A DNA stretch of 64,000 nt, from positions 168,432-232,431 of the forward strand of contig SIAN01000002.1 of the NCBI GenBank assembly GCA_009691715.1, written 5' to 3'. Below the pieces are notes generated by a model, which was not told the origin of the DNA, did no database searches, and was given only the letters and a program-made list of their open reading frames with translations. The number at the start of each line of letters is the position of its first letter. Within the stretch, counting starts at the first letter, position 1. The translations under genes and the position numbers were made by a program. This document shows, in pieces, positions 51,792 to 61,503 of this stretch. The stretch comes from Planctomycetota bacterium (GTDB lineage: Bacteria; Planctomycetota; B15-G4; SIAN01).

Positions 51792-54700
51792 GTGCGCCGA
51801 TCCGCCTTCGCCGCCACCGCCGCAGCAATCGTCCTGCTCGCCGTCGCGATCCCGGCCCTGCTCGCCAACGACGACCGCGCCCCACTCGACGAGGCGCCGG
51901 CGCCCGTACGCACGGCGCTGCTCGATGGTGACTGGAACGCCGCCCTCGCGCAGCTCGATCAAGCGCAGGCCGCAGCGCCGGAGAAGGGCGACCTCTTCAC
52001 GCTGCTGCGCGGGCAAGTCCACCTCGCGCGCCACGACGCAGTCGCGGCCGAGCAGGCGTACGCCGCGGTTGAGACGCGTTTCCCGAAGACGCGCTGGCTG
52101 GCCAAGGCGCGTTTCGGCCGCGCGGAGGCGTTGCGCGACCTGCGCCGTTTCGCCGAGGCCGAAGCGATCGTTGCGTCCGAAGCGACGCGGTTGCGCTCCG
52201 ACGCAAGGCGTGACGAACTGCTGGCACTCGCACTCGAACTCGCCGATCGCGCGCTCGACCCAGGTCCGGCTGGCACCCCCGACACGCCGGCCGCCGATCC
52301 GGCGCGCGCGCTCGCGCTCTACGACCAGCTCCTTCCGCTCGATCCTCCGGACGCGTTGCGTTCGCGCATCCAGCGCCAGCGCGGCCGCGCGCTCGAAAAG
52401 CTGAACCAGCACGAAGCAGCGCTTACGGCATTCCAGGCCTACCTCGGCAGCGTTGCCGGCAAGGTGCTCGCCACCGAAACGATCGACGCGCGACTCGCGC
52501 TGGCTCGCGCGCTCCGGCAGCTCGGCCGCGGCGGCGACGCGCGGCGCGCACTCGATGCCTTGGCCGCCGAGCTCGGCGCCTCCGCCGATCCGGCGCTGCG
52601 CACCCGTGTCGGCGACGTGCTGCTGGCCGCCGCCCGCACCTGGAACGACGATTCGCAGCGGTTGCTCGCGGCGGCGGCGCTCCGCCGCTACCTCGAACGC
52701 GCGCCGGGTCATCCGCAGCGCTTCGAGGCGCGCCTCGAACTCGCGCAATTGCTTGCTGACGCGGGACGCACGGAAGAGTCGCTGGCAGCGCTTGGTGAGC
52801 TGCTCGCGGCGCCCGGCGGCGATGAAACAGCCACCCGTCTCCAGGCCGAGGCGGCCTACCGGCGCGGTCGACTGCTCCTGGCGCAAGGAAAGTGCGGCGC
52901 GGCGACGGCGGCCTTCGCCGATGCGATCGCGCGCGATCCGACCGGCCCGCGTTGGGCCGAGGCGCAGGCGGCGATGGTCGAGGCCGAGTTCCATCTGGCC
53001 GCCGTCGCGCTCGAACGGGGCGACCACCCGGGCGCCCGCGCTGCGCTCGAACAGTTCATCGGCCGCCACCCGCTCGACGGCCGCGTCGCCGCGCTGCGGG
53101 TGCAGATCGGCGATCTCTGGCTGGCGGAGGCGCAGGCACGCCGGAAGGAGGGCGCCACTGCGACGGCGACGAAGGACATCGATCGAGCCGCGATCGACCA
53201 ATGGCAGCGCGTCGTTCGACTGCACCCTGCCAGCGATGCCGCGTCGGAGTCGCTCTACAAGGCCGGAGCGCTCTGGCACGAGCAGGCCGAGCTCGAACGC
53301 GCAGTCGAGGCGTGGCGAGCCTGCAACTTCGGCGGCCATGCCGGCACGTCCGCGGCCGAGCTCGCGCGCCTGCTGCAGCCGAGCCTCGCCGTCACGACGC
53401 TCCGATCGTTCCGCGCTGGCGAGCCGGCGACGCTCGAACTGCGTTGCCGCAACCTCGAACAGGTGACGGTGAAGCTGCACCGCCTCGACCTCGAGGCGTA
53501 CTTCCGCAAGTTCCTCGCCGCCGACAGCGTGGAGCGGCTCGACCTCGACCTGATCGCGCCGGAGCAGTCGTTCCAGTTCGCCGTGCCCGACTACGTCCGC
53601 TGGAAAGAAACGCTGCTCGCGCTGCCGCTGCCGATCGAAGGGCCGGGCGCGTGGATCGCGGTGGTCGAGGCGCCGCAGTTGCGCGCGACCACGCTGGTGC
53701 TGAAGAGCGATCTCGACCTGATCGTCAAGTCATCGCATCGCGAGCTACTGGTCTACGCCGAAGATCGGGCGCAGGGCACCCCCGCGGCCGGCGTCGAGCT
53801 GTTGCTGGACGTGGGCGCCGACGAGACCGGCACGCGCCGCCAGCTCACCGGCACGACCGACGCCGACGGCATCGTCCATCTGCGCGCCGACCAGCCGTTC
53901 GAGCCCGCCGCGTTGCGCGCCTTCGCCAAGCGCGCTGGCAGCGTCGCCGTGACGAACGTACCGCTGCAAGGCGTGGTCGCGCCGGCGGCGCCGACGCCGC
54001 GCGGCCTGCTGTTCACCGATCGTCCCGCCTACCGACCTGGCCAGCAGGTGGAGGCCTGCGCATTCCTCCGCGAAGTCGAGGCCGGGCGGCTCGCAGTGCC
54101 GTCGACGAAGCAGTGGACGCTCACGGTCGCCGATCCGCGCGGCCGCGAGGTGCGGCGCGAGACGCTGGCGCTCGATGAGTTCGGAACCGCGGCGACGAGC
54201 TTCACGCTCGACGCGCTCGCACCGACCGGAGGCTGGACGCTCGCCTGCACGCGCGACGACGGACCGACGTTTCGCACGCAGTTCCTGGTGGCCGACTACG
54301 AACTCGATCGGGTCAAGCTCGACTTTGAACTCGCGCGCCGCGTCTACTTCCGTGGTGAACCGATCGAGCTGGTGGCGCAGGCGCGCTGGCAGCATGGTGC
54401 GCCAGTGGTCGACGCCACCGTCCGGTTCGCGCTGCCGGACGGCCGTCTCATCGACCTCGTGACCGACGCGCAAGGCCGCGCCACCACCCGCTTCGAGACT
54501 GCGGACCTGCCGGAAGAGCGCACGCTCGCGTTCACCGCGACGCTACTCGACGGTGGCATCGCGACCTCGACGCAGGCGCTGCTGGCGATCCGCGAGCTGG
54601 ACCTCGCGCTGTCGCTCCCGGCCCGCGCGGTGCTGGTCGACGAACGCTTCGCGGTCACGGCCACCGTGACCGGTCGCGACGGTACGCCGCGCGCCGCCGA

Positions 54701-57700
54701 AGTGAAGCTGTCGCTGTTGCGGCGCCGCGATGAAGGCGGCGAGGTGCTGGCGCAGGAGCGGAAGGTCGCCGCCACGTTGCCGACGGGCCGCGCGACGCTC
54801 GAGACCGCGCTGGCGGAGGGTGGCCGCTACGTCGTGCGCGCCGAGACGACCGACCGCTTCGGCAATCCGATCGCCGCCGAAGGACTGCTCCTGGTCGCCG
54901 GCAAGGACGACACGCAGAAACTGCGTCTGCTGGCCGATCGCACGCAACTCGAAGCGGGCGAGTCGACGCGCGTGCGGCTGGTGCAGCGCAGCGGCGGCGG
55001 CCGCGTGCTGCTCACTTGGGAGCTGGCCGATGCGCTGCGCTGGCGCGTGTTCGAGGCGAAGAACGAGATTGAGGAACTCACGATCGCCGCCGACGAGGCG
55101 TTGGCGCCAGGATTCGTGCTGGCGGCCGCGGCGATGCGCGGCACGCTGCTGCAGACCGACGCGGTCGCGATCGATGTCACGCGCGCGCTGGTCCTGACCG
55201 TGACGCCGCGCGCCACGATTTCGGCACCCGGCGGCGAAGTGATCGTCGACGTCGAGGCCCGCGATCCGCTCGGCAAGCCGGTCGCAGCGCGCGTCGCGCT
55301 CGCAGTCGTCGACGACGCGTTGCTGCGGCAGTTTCCGGACGGCACGCCGCCACCCGAGCGCGTCTTCGCGCTCGAAGGCAAGGCGCCGGCGCCGTGGCGC
55401 ACCGCGTCGAGCTGCGCGTTCCGCTACGAGTGCAACGCGGCCGCGATCGACGCCGAGGTGTTGGCGGAAGGGCGGCGCGGCGACGTCCGCAAGCAACTCG
55501 GGGAGGTCGACCTCCAGATGCTGTCCGCGCTCGGTTACGCGAACGGGGACGGGGGCGGCGGCGGATCGTTCGGCGCGCCGCAGTCCGAGTCGGCCGACCG
55601 CTTCGACGAGGAGGAGAAGTCGAAGGATGCGGTCGGGCACCGCGGCACTGGGGCCCCTGGCGAGTTCGCCGGACGGCTCGGGGAGCCGCGCTTGCGCGTG
55701 CTGTCGGTTGGCGGCAAGGGGGGCAGGGCCGGAACTCCCGGCTTCGATCCCGATTCCGGCGACGCGAGCGACACCGCATGGTTCGCTCCCGACCTCACCA
55801 CCGGCGCCGACGGCAAGGCGAGCGTCACGCTGCGCCTGCCCGACCGCTCGACGACCTGGCAATTGGTCGCGCGCGGGATCACCCTCGACTCGCGCGCCGC
55901 GCAGGCGCGTGCGGAACTCGTCGCCCGGGAGTCCTTCTTCGCCGAGCTGCGCCTGCCACCGCAGCTCACGCAAGGCGATGCCCCGCGCTTCATGGCAACG
56001 CTGTTCCACGATGGCGTGAGCACCGGACGGGCAGAGCTGCGTCTGCGCGCCACCATCGGCGGGCAGGTCGTATCGCTGCCGGCGACGCTCGACCTCGCGC
56101 GCGGCGCCACGATCGAGCATCTGTTCGACGCGCTCCCGGCGATGCCGCTGGTCGACTCGGTCGAACTCGAACTGACGGCGACGGTGGCCGGCGCCACGCC
56201 GAAGACTCATCGCTTCGTCGCCACGCTGCCGGTCGTGCCGTGGGGCATCGAGCGCGTGGCGGCGCAAAGCGGCGAACTCGCGAATCGCACGACCTTCACG
56301 CTCGCGCTGCCGGCGGCAGAGACCTTCGTCGCGCGCCGGCTCGAACTGCTGCTGGCGCCGAGCGCGCCGCGACTGCTGCTGGATGATGCGCTGGATCGCA
56401 CGCAGCCGTGGCAGCTCGCACCGTGCGTGCTGCCGCAAGACAGCGCCGCGACCGAGCTGCTCGGCGCTTGCGAGGTGCTGCTGCTGGCACGCCGGCTCGA
56501 AGAGGGCCAGCAGGCGAGCGGCGTCGACGTGTCGGCGCTGCGCCAGCGGGTCGCCGGACTCGTCGGCCGGCTGATCGTCGCGCAGCAGGATGACGGCGGC
56601 TGGCCGTGGGCGGGTGGCAAGGGCTCCGATCGCGCGACTTCGGCGTTTGCGGTGCTGGCGCTCGAACGCGCCCGCGCGATCGGTTTCGACGTACCGGAAG
56701 CGACACAGCGCAACGGGCTCACCTACCTGCAGCAGGCGTTCCGCGCCGCCGGCCCGCAAGCCGACGAGCTGAAGGCGCTGCTGCAATACGCCTTGGCGAC
56801 CAGCGGACAGGGCGACTCGGCCGCATTGCAGCGGCTCCATCGCGTCCGCCAGTCGCTGACGCCGGCCGGCCTCGCCTACGCGTGCCTCGCGCTGCAGGCC
56901 GCCGAAAAAGGCCCCATGGCGGCCGAGCTCGCCGCGTTGATCGAGCAGCGCGCGGCGCCGAGTCCCGCGATCGGCGGCTGCCGCTGGGAGGCGACCGACA
57001 ATGGCCGCTTCCACCGCTCGCAGCTCGAGACCAGCGCGCTCTCCGTGCTCGCGTTGTCGGCGGCGACGCCGACCTCGCCCGCGATCGCGCAAGGGGTTGC
57101 GTTCCTGCTCGCGCAGCGTCCGTGGGCACCGGAGCGAGCGGCAGGTCTGGTGCGCGCGGCGCTTGGTCGCTTCTACGCGGCGGTGGCGCCCGAGCAGGTC
57201 GAGGCCCTGGTGCGCGTGCGCGTCAATGACCACGCGTTGCCAGCGGTGAAGCTTGCGCCGGGCGCCTCGGTCGTGCGCGTGGACGTCGCAGCCGACCTGA
57301 TCGGCAATGGTCCGGTCAAGGTCGAGCTCGATCTTGCCGGCCGCGCGAGGCCGAGCTTCGTCGCCGCGCTGCGCGGCTTCACGACCGACGTCGCGCGCCG
57401 CGATCGTGACGAGCTGCGCATCGCCCGCCAGGAGCTTTCGCGGCCGGCGCCGATCGTGCGCGGCAGGCCGTTGGCAGTCGGTTTCACCGCGCTCGCGGAA
57501 ACGCCAGCCGACGCCTGGAAGAACGGCGTGACCGAACTCGCCGTCGGCGGTCTGTGCGAGGTGGCGTTCACCGCGTTCCTCGGCCGCGAGGCCGCCAATT
57601 ACGACGACAGCGATCCCTACGAACTCTCGATCCCGCTGCCGGCGGGCACCGAGTTGCTGCCGGGCTCGGTGGCCGGCGACTTCGTCGCATGGGCCGCGCG

Positions 57701-59654
57701 TCCAGGAAGCCTCGAATTCCGCGTGCTGCGCACGCAGGGCTGGCTGCGCGTGAGCTTCACGCTGGTCGGCCGCCTGCCGGGCGACTGGCGCGCGTTGCCG
57801 CCGGAGATCCGCTCGGCTGTTGATCTCGACCGTGGTGCCAATGGCGACGCATGGTCGATCCGCGTGTTGCCGCGCGGCGCGACGCCGGGCGATCCCTACC
57901 GGCCGACTCCCGACGAGCTGCTCGACACCGGCAAGCGACGCTACGAGGCCGACGACCTGGTGGGCGCCACCCTGCCGCTCGAACAGCTCGTCCTGCAGTT
58001 CGGCACCAAGTTGAGGGACCCGGTGCAGCGCGAGGTCGCGCGCATGCTGCTCTTCTGCGCGCTCCGCTCCGGCGATGCCGCGCGTGTCGTGCGCCAGTTC
58101 GAGATCGTGAAGGAGAAGGACCCCGACCTCGAGCTCGCCGGCGAATCGGTGCGGCAGGTGGCCGCGGCCTATCGCGCGCTCGAGGAGCCGGAACCGGCGC
58201 TTGAACTCACCCGCGCGCTGATCGACGAGACCTTCGCCCGCGATCTGCGGCTGCCGGCGCTCTTGGTGCAGGCCGCGCGCCAGAAGGAGGCGTTCGCGCT
58301 CCGCGAGCGGCTCTGGCTCGACTACCCCGACACGCCGGCGGTGAAGCAGTCCTACCTCGCGCTTTCCGACGAGATGCTGCGGCTCGCGCCGCGTGCGCTC
58401 GAGGACGCGGCGCTGCGCAAGCAGGGGCTCGACACCAAGACGCTCGAACGCGAGGGGATGCGCGTGCTGATGCGCTTCCTGGCCCATTCACCGGCGGATC
58501 CGCTGGCGCCGGAGGCCGGACTCGCGCTGGTCTCGGCGTGGCTCGAGCTCGACAACTGGGAGCAGGCGGCGAGCCTGTCCGAGCGGCTCGCGCGGCGCTT
58601 CCCCGAGCCGCGCTTCAGCGACTCGTTCCTCTACAGCAAGGCGGTCGCGGAATGGTCGCTCGGGCACGACGACGCGGCGAAGACGCTGCTCGAACGGATC
58701 GCCGCCGCCGAGTACGTCGAGGCCGGCGGCAAGCGGGTGCCGTCCAAGAACCGCGAACTCGCCTGGTACATCCTGGCGCAGATCCACCATGCGCGCCGCG
58801 ACGCCGACGGCGCCGCCCGCTACTACGAAAAGGTCGCCGGCGGCTACCCCGACGCGCGCGAGGCGCTGCAGGGCCTGCGTGAACGGCGGCTCGAACTGCC
58901 CGAAGTGACGACCGCGCGGCCGGGCGAGAAGGCGGCGCTCGCGATCACCGCCAAGAATCTCGATCACGCCGAGCTGTTGGTCTACCCGGTCGATCTGCTG
59001 ACGCTCTGCCTGCGGCAACGCAACCTGTCGGGGATCGCCGGAGTCGAGCTGGCTGGAATCGCACCGGTCGCGCGCCTTTCGGTCGATCTCGCCAAGGCGA
59101 CCCACTTCGAGCCGCGCCCGACGACGGTCGCACTCGACCTGCCGCAGGCCGGTGCCTATCTGGTGCTCGCTCGTGCCGACGAGCACCACGCGTCGGGGCT
59201 CGTGCTGGTCACGCCGCTCGAACTGCAAGTCAAGGAAGACGCCGGCGGCCGCGTGCGTGTCCACGTGCAGGAGGCCGTCGGCGGCAAGTTCCTGCGCGAC
59301 GTCGACGTGCGGGTGATCGGCTCGCGCGACGAGGCATTCGTGGCCGGGACGACCGATCCGCGCGGCCTCTTCGTCGCCGAGGAGATCGACGGCGCGGCGA
59401 CGATCATCGCCCGCTCCGGCGACCGCGCCTACGCGTTCTGGCGCGGCACGCGGGAGCTCGGCGGCGAGCCAACGCATGGCAAGAAGCAGAAGAATGAACC
59501 TGGCGCCCCAGACGAGCGCGGCCGCAGCGGCGAGGACTACTTGAAAAACATCCGCGCGTTCAACGATGACCTCCAACAGCAACGCCAGCAACAGGTCGAG
59601 GAGGAGGTCCAGAACGCGGGGCGCGGGATCAAGGTGAACCAGAAGGGGCAGTGA
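51792..59654 (+). CDS. giant alpha-2-macroglobulin-like protein with TPR arrays
   Basis: This predicted 2,620-residue exported protein starts at GTG 51792, preceded by GAGGAGAAG, with a signal segment near 5-25. The order is a TPR/tol-pal-like helical array (about 35-520), MG domains (about 530-1290, including MG2-like VYFRGEPIELVAQARW), a Gly/Ser/Asp-rich loop (about 1250-1320), the A2M domain (WFAPDLTTGADGKASVTLRL near 1330), a thioester-domain-like helical region (about 1530-1810, WPWAGGKGSDRATSAFAVLAL), a receptor-like beta domain, a second TPR array (about 2035-2370) and a terminal domain resembling the first MG domain. The thioester CxEQ motif is absent (PCVLPQD at the expected place). 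It probably acts in the periplasm or outside, and its divergent blaI neighbour suggests regulated expression. Confidence 0.85.
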   Translation: MRRSAFAATAAAIVLLAVAIPALLANDDRAPLDEAPAPVRTALLDGDWNAALAQLDQAQAAAPEKGDLFTLLRGQVHLARHDAVAAEQAYAAVETRFPKTRWLAKARFGRAEALRDLRRFAEAEAIVASEATRLRSDARRDELLALALELADRALDPGPAGTPDTPAADPARALALYDQLLPLDPPDALRSRIQRQRGRALEKLNQHEAALTAFQAYLGSVAGKVLATETIDARLALARALRQLGRGGDARRALDALAAELGASADPALRTRVGDVLLAAARTWNDDSQRLLAAAALRRYLERAPGHPQRFEARLELAQLLADAGRTEESLAALGELLAAPGGDETATRLQAEAAYRRGRLLLAQGKCGAATAAFADAIARDPTGPRWAEAQAAMVEAEFHLAAVALERGDHPGARAALEQFIGRHPLDGRVAALRVQIGDLWLAEAQARRKEGATATATKDIDRAAIDQWQRVVRLHPASDAASESLYKAGALWHEQAELERAVEAWRACNFGGHAGTSAAELARLLQPSLAVTTLRSFRAGEPATLELRCRNLEQVTVKLHRLDLEAYFRKFLAADSVERLDLDLIAPEQSFQFAVPDYVRWKETLLALPLPIEGPGAWIAVVEAPQLRATTLVLKSDLDLIVKSSHRELLVYAEDRAQGTPAAGVELLLDVGADETGTRRQLTGTTDADGIVHLRADQPFEPAALRAFAKRAGSVAVTNVPLQGVVAPAAPTPRGLLFTDRPAYRPGQQVEACAFLREVEAGRLAVPSTKQWTLTVADPRGREVRRETLALDEFGTAATSFTLDALAPTGGWTLACTRDDGPTFRTQFLVADYELDRVKLDFELARRVYFRGEPIELVAQARWQHGAPVVDATVRFALPDGRLIDLVTDAQGRATTRFETADLPEERTLAFTATLLDGGIATSTQALLAIRELDLALSLPARAVLVDERFAVTATVTGRDGTPRAAEVKLSLLRRRDEGGEVLAQERKVAATLPTGRATLETALAEGGRYVVRAETTDRFGNPIAAEGLLLVAGKDDTQKLRLLADRTQLEAGESTRVRLVQRSGGGRVLLTWELADALRWRVFEAKNEIEELTIAADEALAPGFVLAAAAMRGTLLQTDAVAIDVTRALVLTVTPRATISAPGGEVIVDVEARDPLGKPVAARVALAVVDDALLRQFPDGTPPPERVFALEGKAPAPWRTASSCAFRYECNAAAIDAEVLAEGRRGDVRKQLGEVDLQMLSALGYANGDGGGGGSFGAPQSESADRFDEEEKSKDAVGHRGTGAPGEFAGRLGEPRLRVLSVGGKGGRAGTPGFDPDSGDASDTAWFAPDLTTGADGKASVTLRLPDRSTTWQLVARGITLDSRAAQARAELVARESFFAELRLPPQLTQGDAPRFMATLFHDGVSTGRAELRLRATIGGQVVSLPATLDLARGATIEHLFDALPAMPLVDSVELELTATVAGATPKTHRFVATLPVVPWGIERVAAQSGELANRTTFTLALPAAETFVARRLELLLAPSAPRLLLDDALDRTQPWQLAPCVLPQDSAATELLGACEVLLLARRLEEGQQASGVDVSALRQRVAGLVGRLIVAQQDDGGWPWAGGKGSDRATSAFAVLALERARAIGFDVPEATQRNGLTYLQQAFRAAGPQADELKALLQYALATSGQGDSAALQRLHRVRQSLTPAGLAYACLALQAAEKGPMAAELAALIEQRAAPSPAIGGCRWEATDNGRFHRSQLETSALSVLALSAATPTSPAIAQGVAFLLAQRPWAPERAAGLVRAALGRFYAAVAPEQVEALVRVRVNDHALPAVKLAPGASVVRVDVAADLIGNGPVKVELDLAGRARPSFVAALRGFTTDVARRDRDELRIARQELSRPAPIVRGRPLAVGFTALAETPADAWKNGVTELAVGGLCEVAFTAFLGREAANYDDSDPYELSIPLPAGTELLPGSVAGDFVAWAARPGSLEFRVLRTQGWLRVSFTLVGRLPGDWRALPPEIRSAVDLDRGANGDAWSIRVLPRGATPGDPYRPTPDELLDTGKRRYEADDLVGATLPLEQLVLQFGTKLRDPVQREVARMLLFCALRSGDAARVVRQFEIVKEKDPDLELAGESVRQVAAAYRALEEPEPALELTRALIDETFARDLRLPALLVQAARQKEAFALRERLWLDYPDTPAVKQSYLALSDEMLRLAPRALEDAALRKQGLDTKTLEREGMRVLMRFLAHSPADPLAPEAGLALVSAWLELDNWEQAASLSERLARRFPEPRFSDSFLYSKAVAEWSLGHDDAAKTLLERIAAAEYVEAGGKRVPSKNRELAWYILAQIHHARRDADGAARYYEKVAGGYPDAREALQGLRERRLELPEVTTARPGEKAALAITAKNLDHAELLVYPVDLLTLCLRQRNLSGIAGVELAGIAPVARLSVDLAKATHFEPRPTTVALDLPQAGAYLVLARADEHHASGLVLVTPLELQVKEDAGGRVRVHVQEAVGGKFLRDVDVRVIGSRDEAFVAGTTDPRGLFVAEEIDGAATIIARSGDRAYAFWRGTRELGGEPTHGKKQKNEPGAPDERGRSGEDYLKNIRAFNDDLQQQRQQQVEEEVQNAGRGIKVNQKGQ

Positions 59655-59806
59655 GCGCCACTTTCGGGATCGCGCTCCGCCGCTGCGCGCGGCATCGCGG
59701 GATCGACGCGCGGCCCTGCGACGCGCGCCACGCGCTGCCGACGCCGCCTTGAAAGTATGCTCCCCGCCTTCGTTCTGGCCTGTTTCCCGAGATTGGAGAT
59801 CGTCCG

Positions 59807-60355
59807 ATGAGACTCTCGCTTTGGCTGTTCGTGCCCGTTCTCGCCGCGGTCGGCTTCGCCGTTGCACCTCAGAAGGCGGCTCTGAACAAGCTCGACAAGA
59901 AGGTCGTGAACGCCACCGCCGTGATCCACGCCACGAAGGGCCAGACCGCCGCCGGCGTGGTCAAGTTCGAGCGCATCGAGGACGGCTGCAAGATCACCTG
60001 GGATCTATCGGGACTCGCCCCTGGCAAGCACGGCTTCCACATCCACGAGTTCGGCGACTGCAACTGCGACGACGGCAAGTGCGCCGGCGGTCACTTCAAT
60101 CCCGAAGGCAAGAAGCACGGCGGCCCCGCGTCGCCCGAGCGCCACGTCGGCGACCTCGGCAACATCGAAGCTGCCGCCGATGGCACGTCGAAGGGCGAGA
60201 TGACCGACAAGTTGGTCCGCCTGAACGGCGATCGTTCGGTCGTCGGCCGCGCCGTGATCCTGCACGAGAAGGCCGACGACGAGACGACCGACCCGACCGG
60301 CAACGCCGGCGCGCGTGTCGGCATTGGCGTGATCGGCATCGCCAAAGAACAGTGA
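59807..60355 (+). CDS. sodC: Cu-Zn superoxide dismutase
   Basis: The 182-residue exported enzyme has a signal peptide (about 1-22). Cu ligands are His78, His80, His96 and His153 (GFHIHEFGD, GGHFNP, ILHEKADD), and Zn ligands include His96, His104, His113 and Asp116 (KKHGGP, RHVGDLGN). It converts superoxide to peroxide in the periplasm. The usual disulfide is not visible: the C-terminal ACGVIG Cys is replaced (RVGIGVIG), while Cys85, 87 and 92 cluster in DCNCDDGKC. ATG 59807 has a GGAG ribosome site. Confidence 0.93.
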   Translation: MRLSLWLFVPVLAAVGFAVAPQKAALNKLDKKVVNATAVIHATKGQTAAGVVKFERIEDGCKITWDLSGLAPGKHGFHIHEFGDCNCDDGKCAGGHFNPEGKKHGGPASPERHVGDLGNIEAAADGTSKGEMTDKLVRLNGDRSVVGRAVILHEKADDETTDPTGNAGARVGIGVIGIAKEQ

Positions 60356-60869
60356 CTCGCGGCGAGCGGGCATCTGCGGCGTCGAGTCGCCCTCGTTGGG
60401 TCCTTTCGGACCCAGACTTCGGGACGACTCTCCTTGCATCTGCCCACTCGGCGCTTCGTCACGGCGACTCGTAGCGCCACTCGCGGCAAGGCGGCATCTG
60501 CTTCGTCGCGGGCGCAAGTGACTCGGCCGGAGGAACGTCCGTGCGGCGTTGGTCCGGCAGCTTTCGCCTCAGTCGATCTGTCCGAACCCTCCCGCGCCGC
60601 CGCACAACGCATCGCACTACCAACACCGCTCCGCTCGGCGGCGCCTTCCCCTCGTCCACCGCCCGCCCCCATCGTGCTGGGCTTCAGTCGCGAGGCGTTG
60701 CGTCGCGGGGGGAGCGGGCGTCGGACGCCAGAATCGCGGTGGGCGGTGTAGCGGTCGGTGACAGAAACGACATTCTGATCCAGACACAGAACGTCGGTTT
60801 TGTCACCACATCACGGCGTCGCGACGGGTGACGGAGCGCGTCTCGCGGCGGCATCGTTCGCTCGCCGCC
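60356..60869. other. 514-bp non-coding stretch with inverted repeats
   Basis: No gene with conserved features was seen on either strand. A short hairpin (TGGGTCC, TTTC, GGACCCA at 60397-60414) lies 42 bp after the sodC stop, nested inside a GAGTCG/CGACTC pair (60384-60389, 60425-60430). Near 60757-60807 an imperfect 15-bp inverted repeat lies in unusually AT-rich sequence. No tRNA or clear structured RNA family could be assigned. Confidence 0.5.
60757..60807. repeat. imperfect inverted repeat in an AT-rich island
   Basis: GGTGACAGAAACGAC (60757-60771) is complementary to GTCGGTTTTGTCACC (60793-60807) at 13 of 15 positions, with a 21-bp spacer. It is unusually AT-rich compared with the surrounding DNA. 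It could be a terminator between convergent transcripts, a protein-binding dyad or a remnant transposon end; there is no transposase nearby. Confidence 0.6.
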
Positions 60870-61503
60870 TCAACGGGGCGGGTCGTTGCAGAGGAGCGGT
60901 TTGAGCAGCGAATCGCGGTCGGCGAGGAAGCGGCGCATGAGTTGGTAGGGCTCGGTCTCGTGCCATGAAACCTCGCGCCAGCCCGACGGTCCGAGTTCGA
61001 CGATCTTCGCGCCGGGGTAACCGAGCAGGATCGGCGAGTGGCTGGCGACGATGAACTGCGCATCGGTGGCGGCGAGCTGGTGCATCCGCGCGATCAGGGC
61101 GAGCTGCCGCGCGGGCGACAACGCCGACTCGGGCTCGTCGAGCAGGTAGAGGCCGCCCGGCACGAAGCGCTCGAGTACGACCCAGAGGAACGACTCGCCG
61201 TGCGAGCGGCGATGAAGGTCGGTCCAGCCGTACTCTCCGTAGTTGCCGCGCACCGCCTCGCTCGCGACCTGGTGCAGCGTCTCTGCGCGCAGGAACCAGC
61301 GACTGCGCGCGATCGCCTCGAGCAGCGTCGACTTCGCCCGAGCCGTTCTCGCCGACGAGGAGGGTCACCGCGGGATCGAACGGCAGCCGCCCGAGTTTCG
61401 CCACCGCCGGGATCGTGAAGGGCCACGCCGTCGGGTCGGCGACCCGATCGGCCAGCAACTCGACGTGCAGCAACAGCCCCGGACGGGGCGGCGGCGCGGT
61501 CAT
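60870..61503 (-). pseudogene. AAA family ATPase, frameshifted inside Walker A
   Basis: The reading frame starts at ATG 61503 and proceeds normally through TLLVGENGSG, then an extra base (61335, one G on the coding strand) shifts it. Removing that base restores GENGSGKSTLLEAIARSRW and the rest: HGESFLWVVLERF, Walker B LYLLDEPESALSP, FIVASHSPILLGYP and the end PYQLMRRFLADR. The restored protein of about 211 residues matches a small single-domain AAA/ABC-like ATPase family, although the region between Walker A and HGESF is shorter than usual. The start overlaps the dsbD-like stop by 4 bp. It may be a true pseudogene or a read error. Confidence 0.8.
61335..61335 (-). other. one-base insertion in Walker A of the ATPase gene
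   Basis: The coding strand reads GGC TCG GGC G AAG TCG ACG CTG, where the lone G breaks the frame. Without it the codons spell G-S-G-K-S-T-L. No homopolymer run explains it as a typical slippage site. Confidence 0.8.

Noticed and set aside
54543..58487. Very long open frame on the reverse strand inside the macroglobulin gene
   Set aside because: High GC content keeps antisense frames open. The translation is Arg/Glu/Ala low-complexity with no domain, whereas the forward strand has clear A2M domains.
60520..60800. RNase P RNA-like motifs (GGAGGAACGTCCG near 60530 and ACAGAAC near 60785)
   Set aside because: The other conserved blocks, such as the GGTAA and GGTGAAA regions, are not present between them; the similarity is too small.
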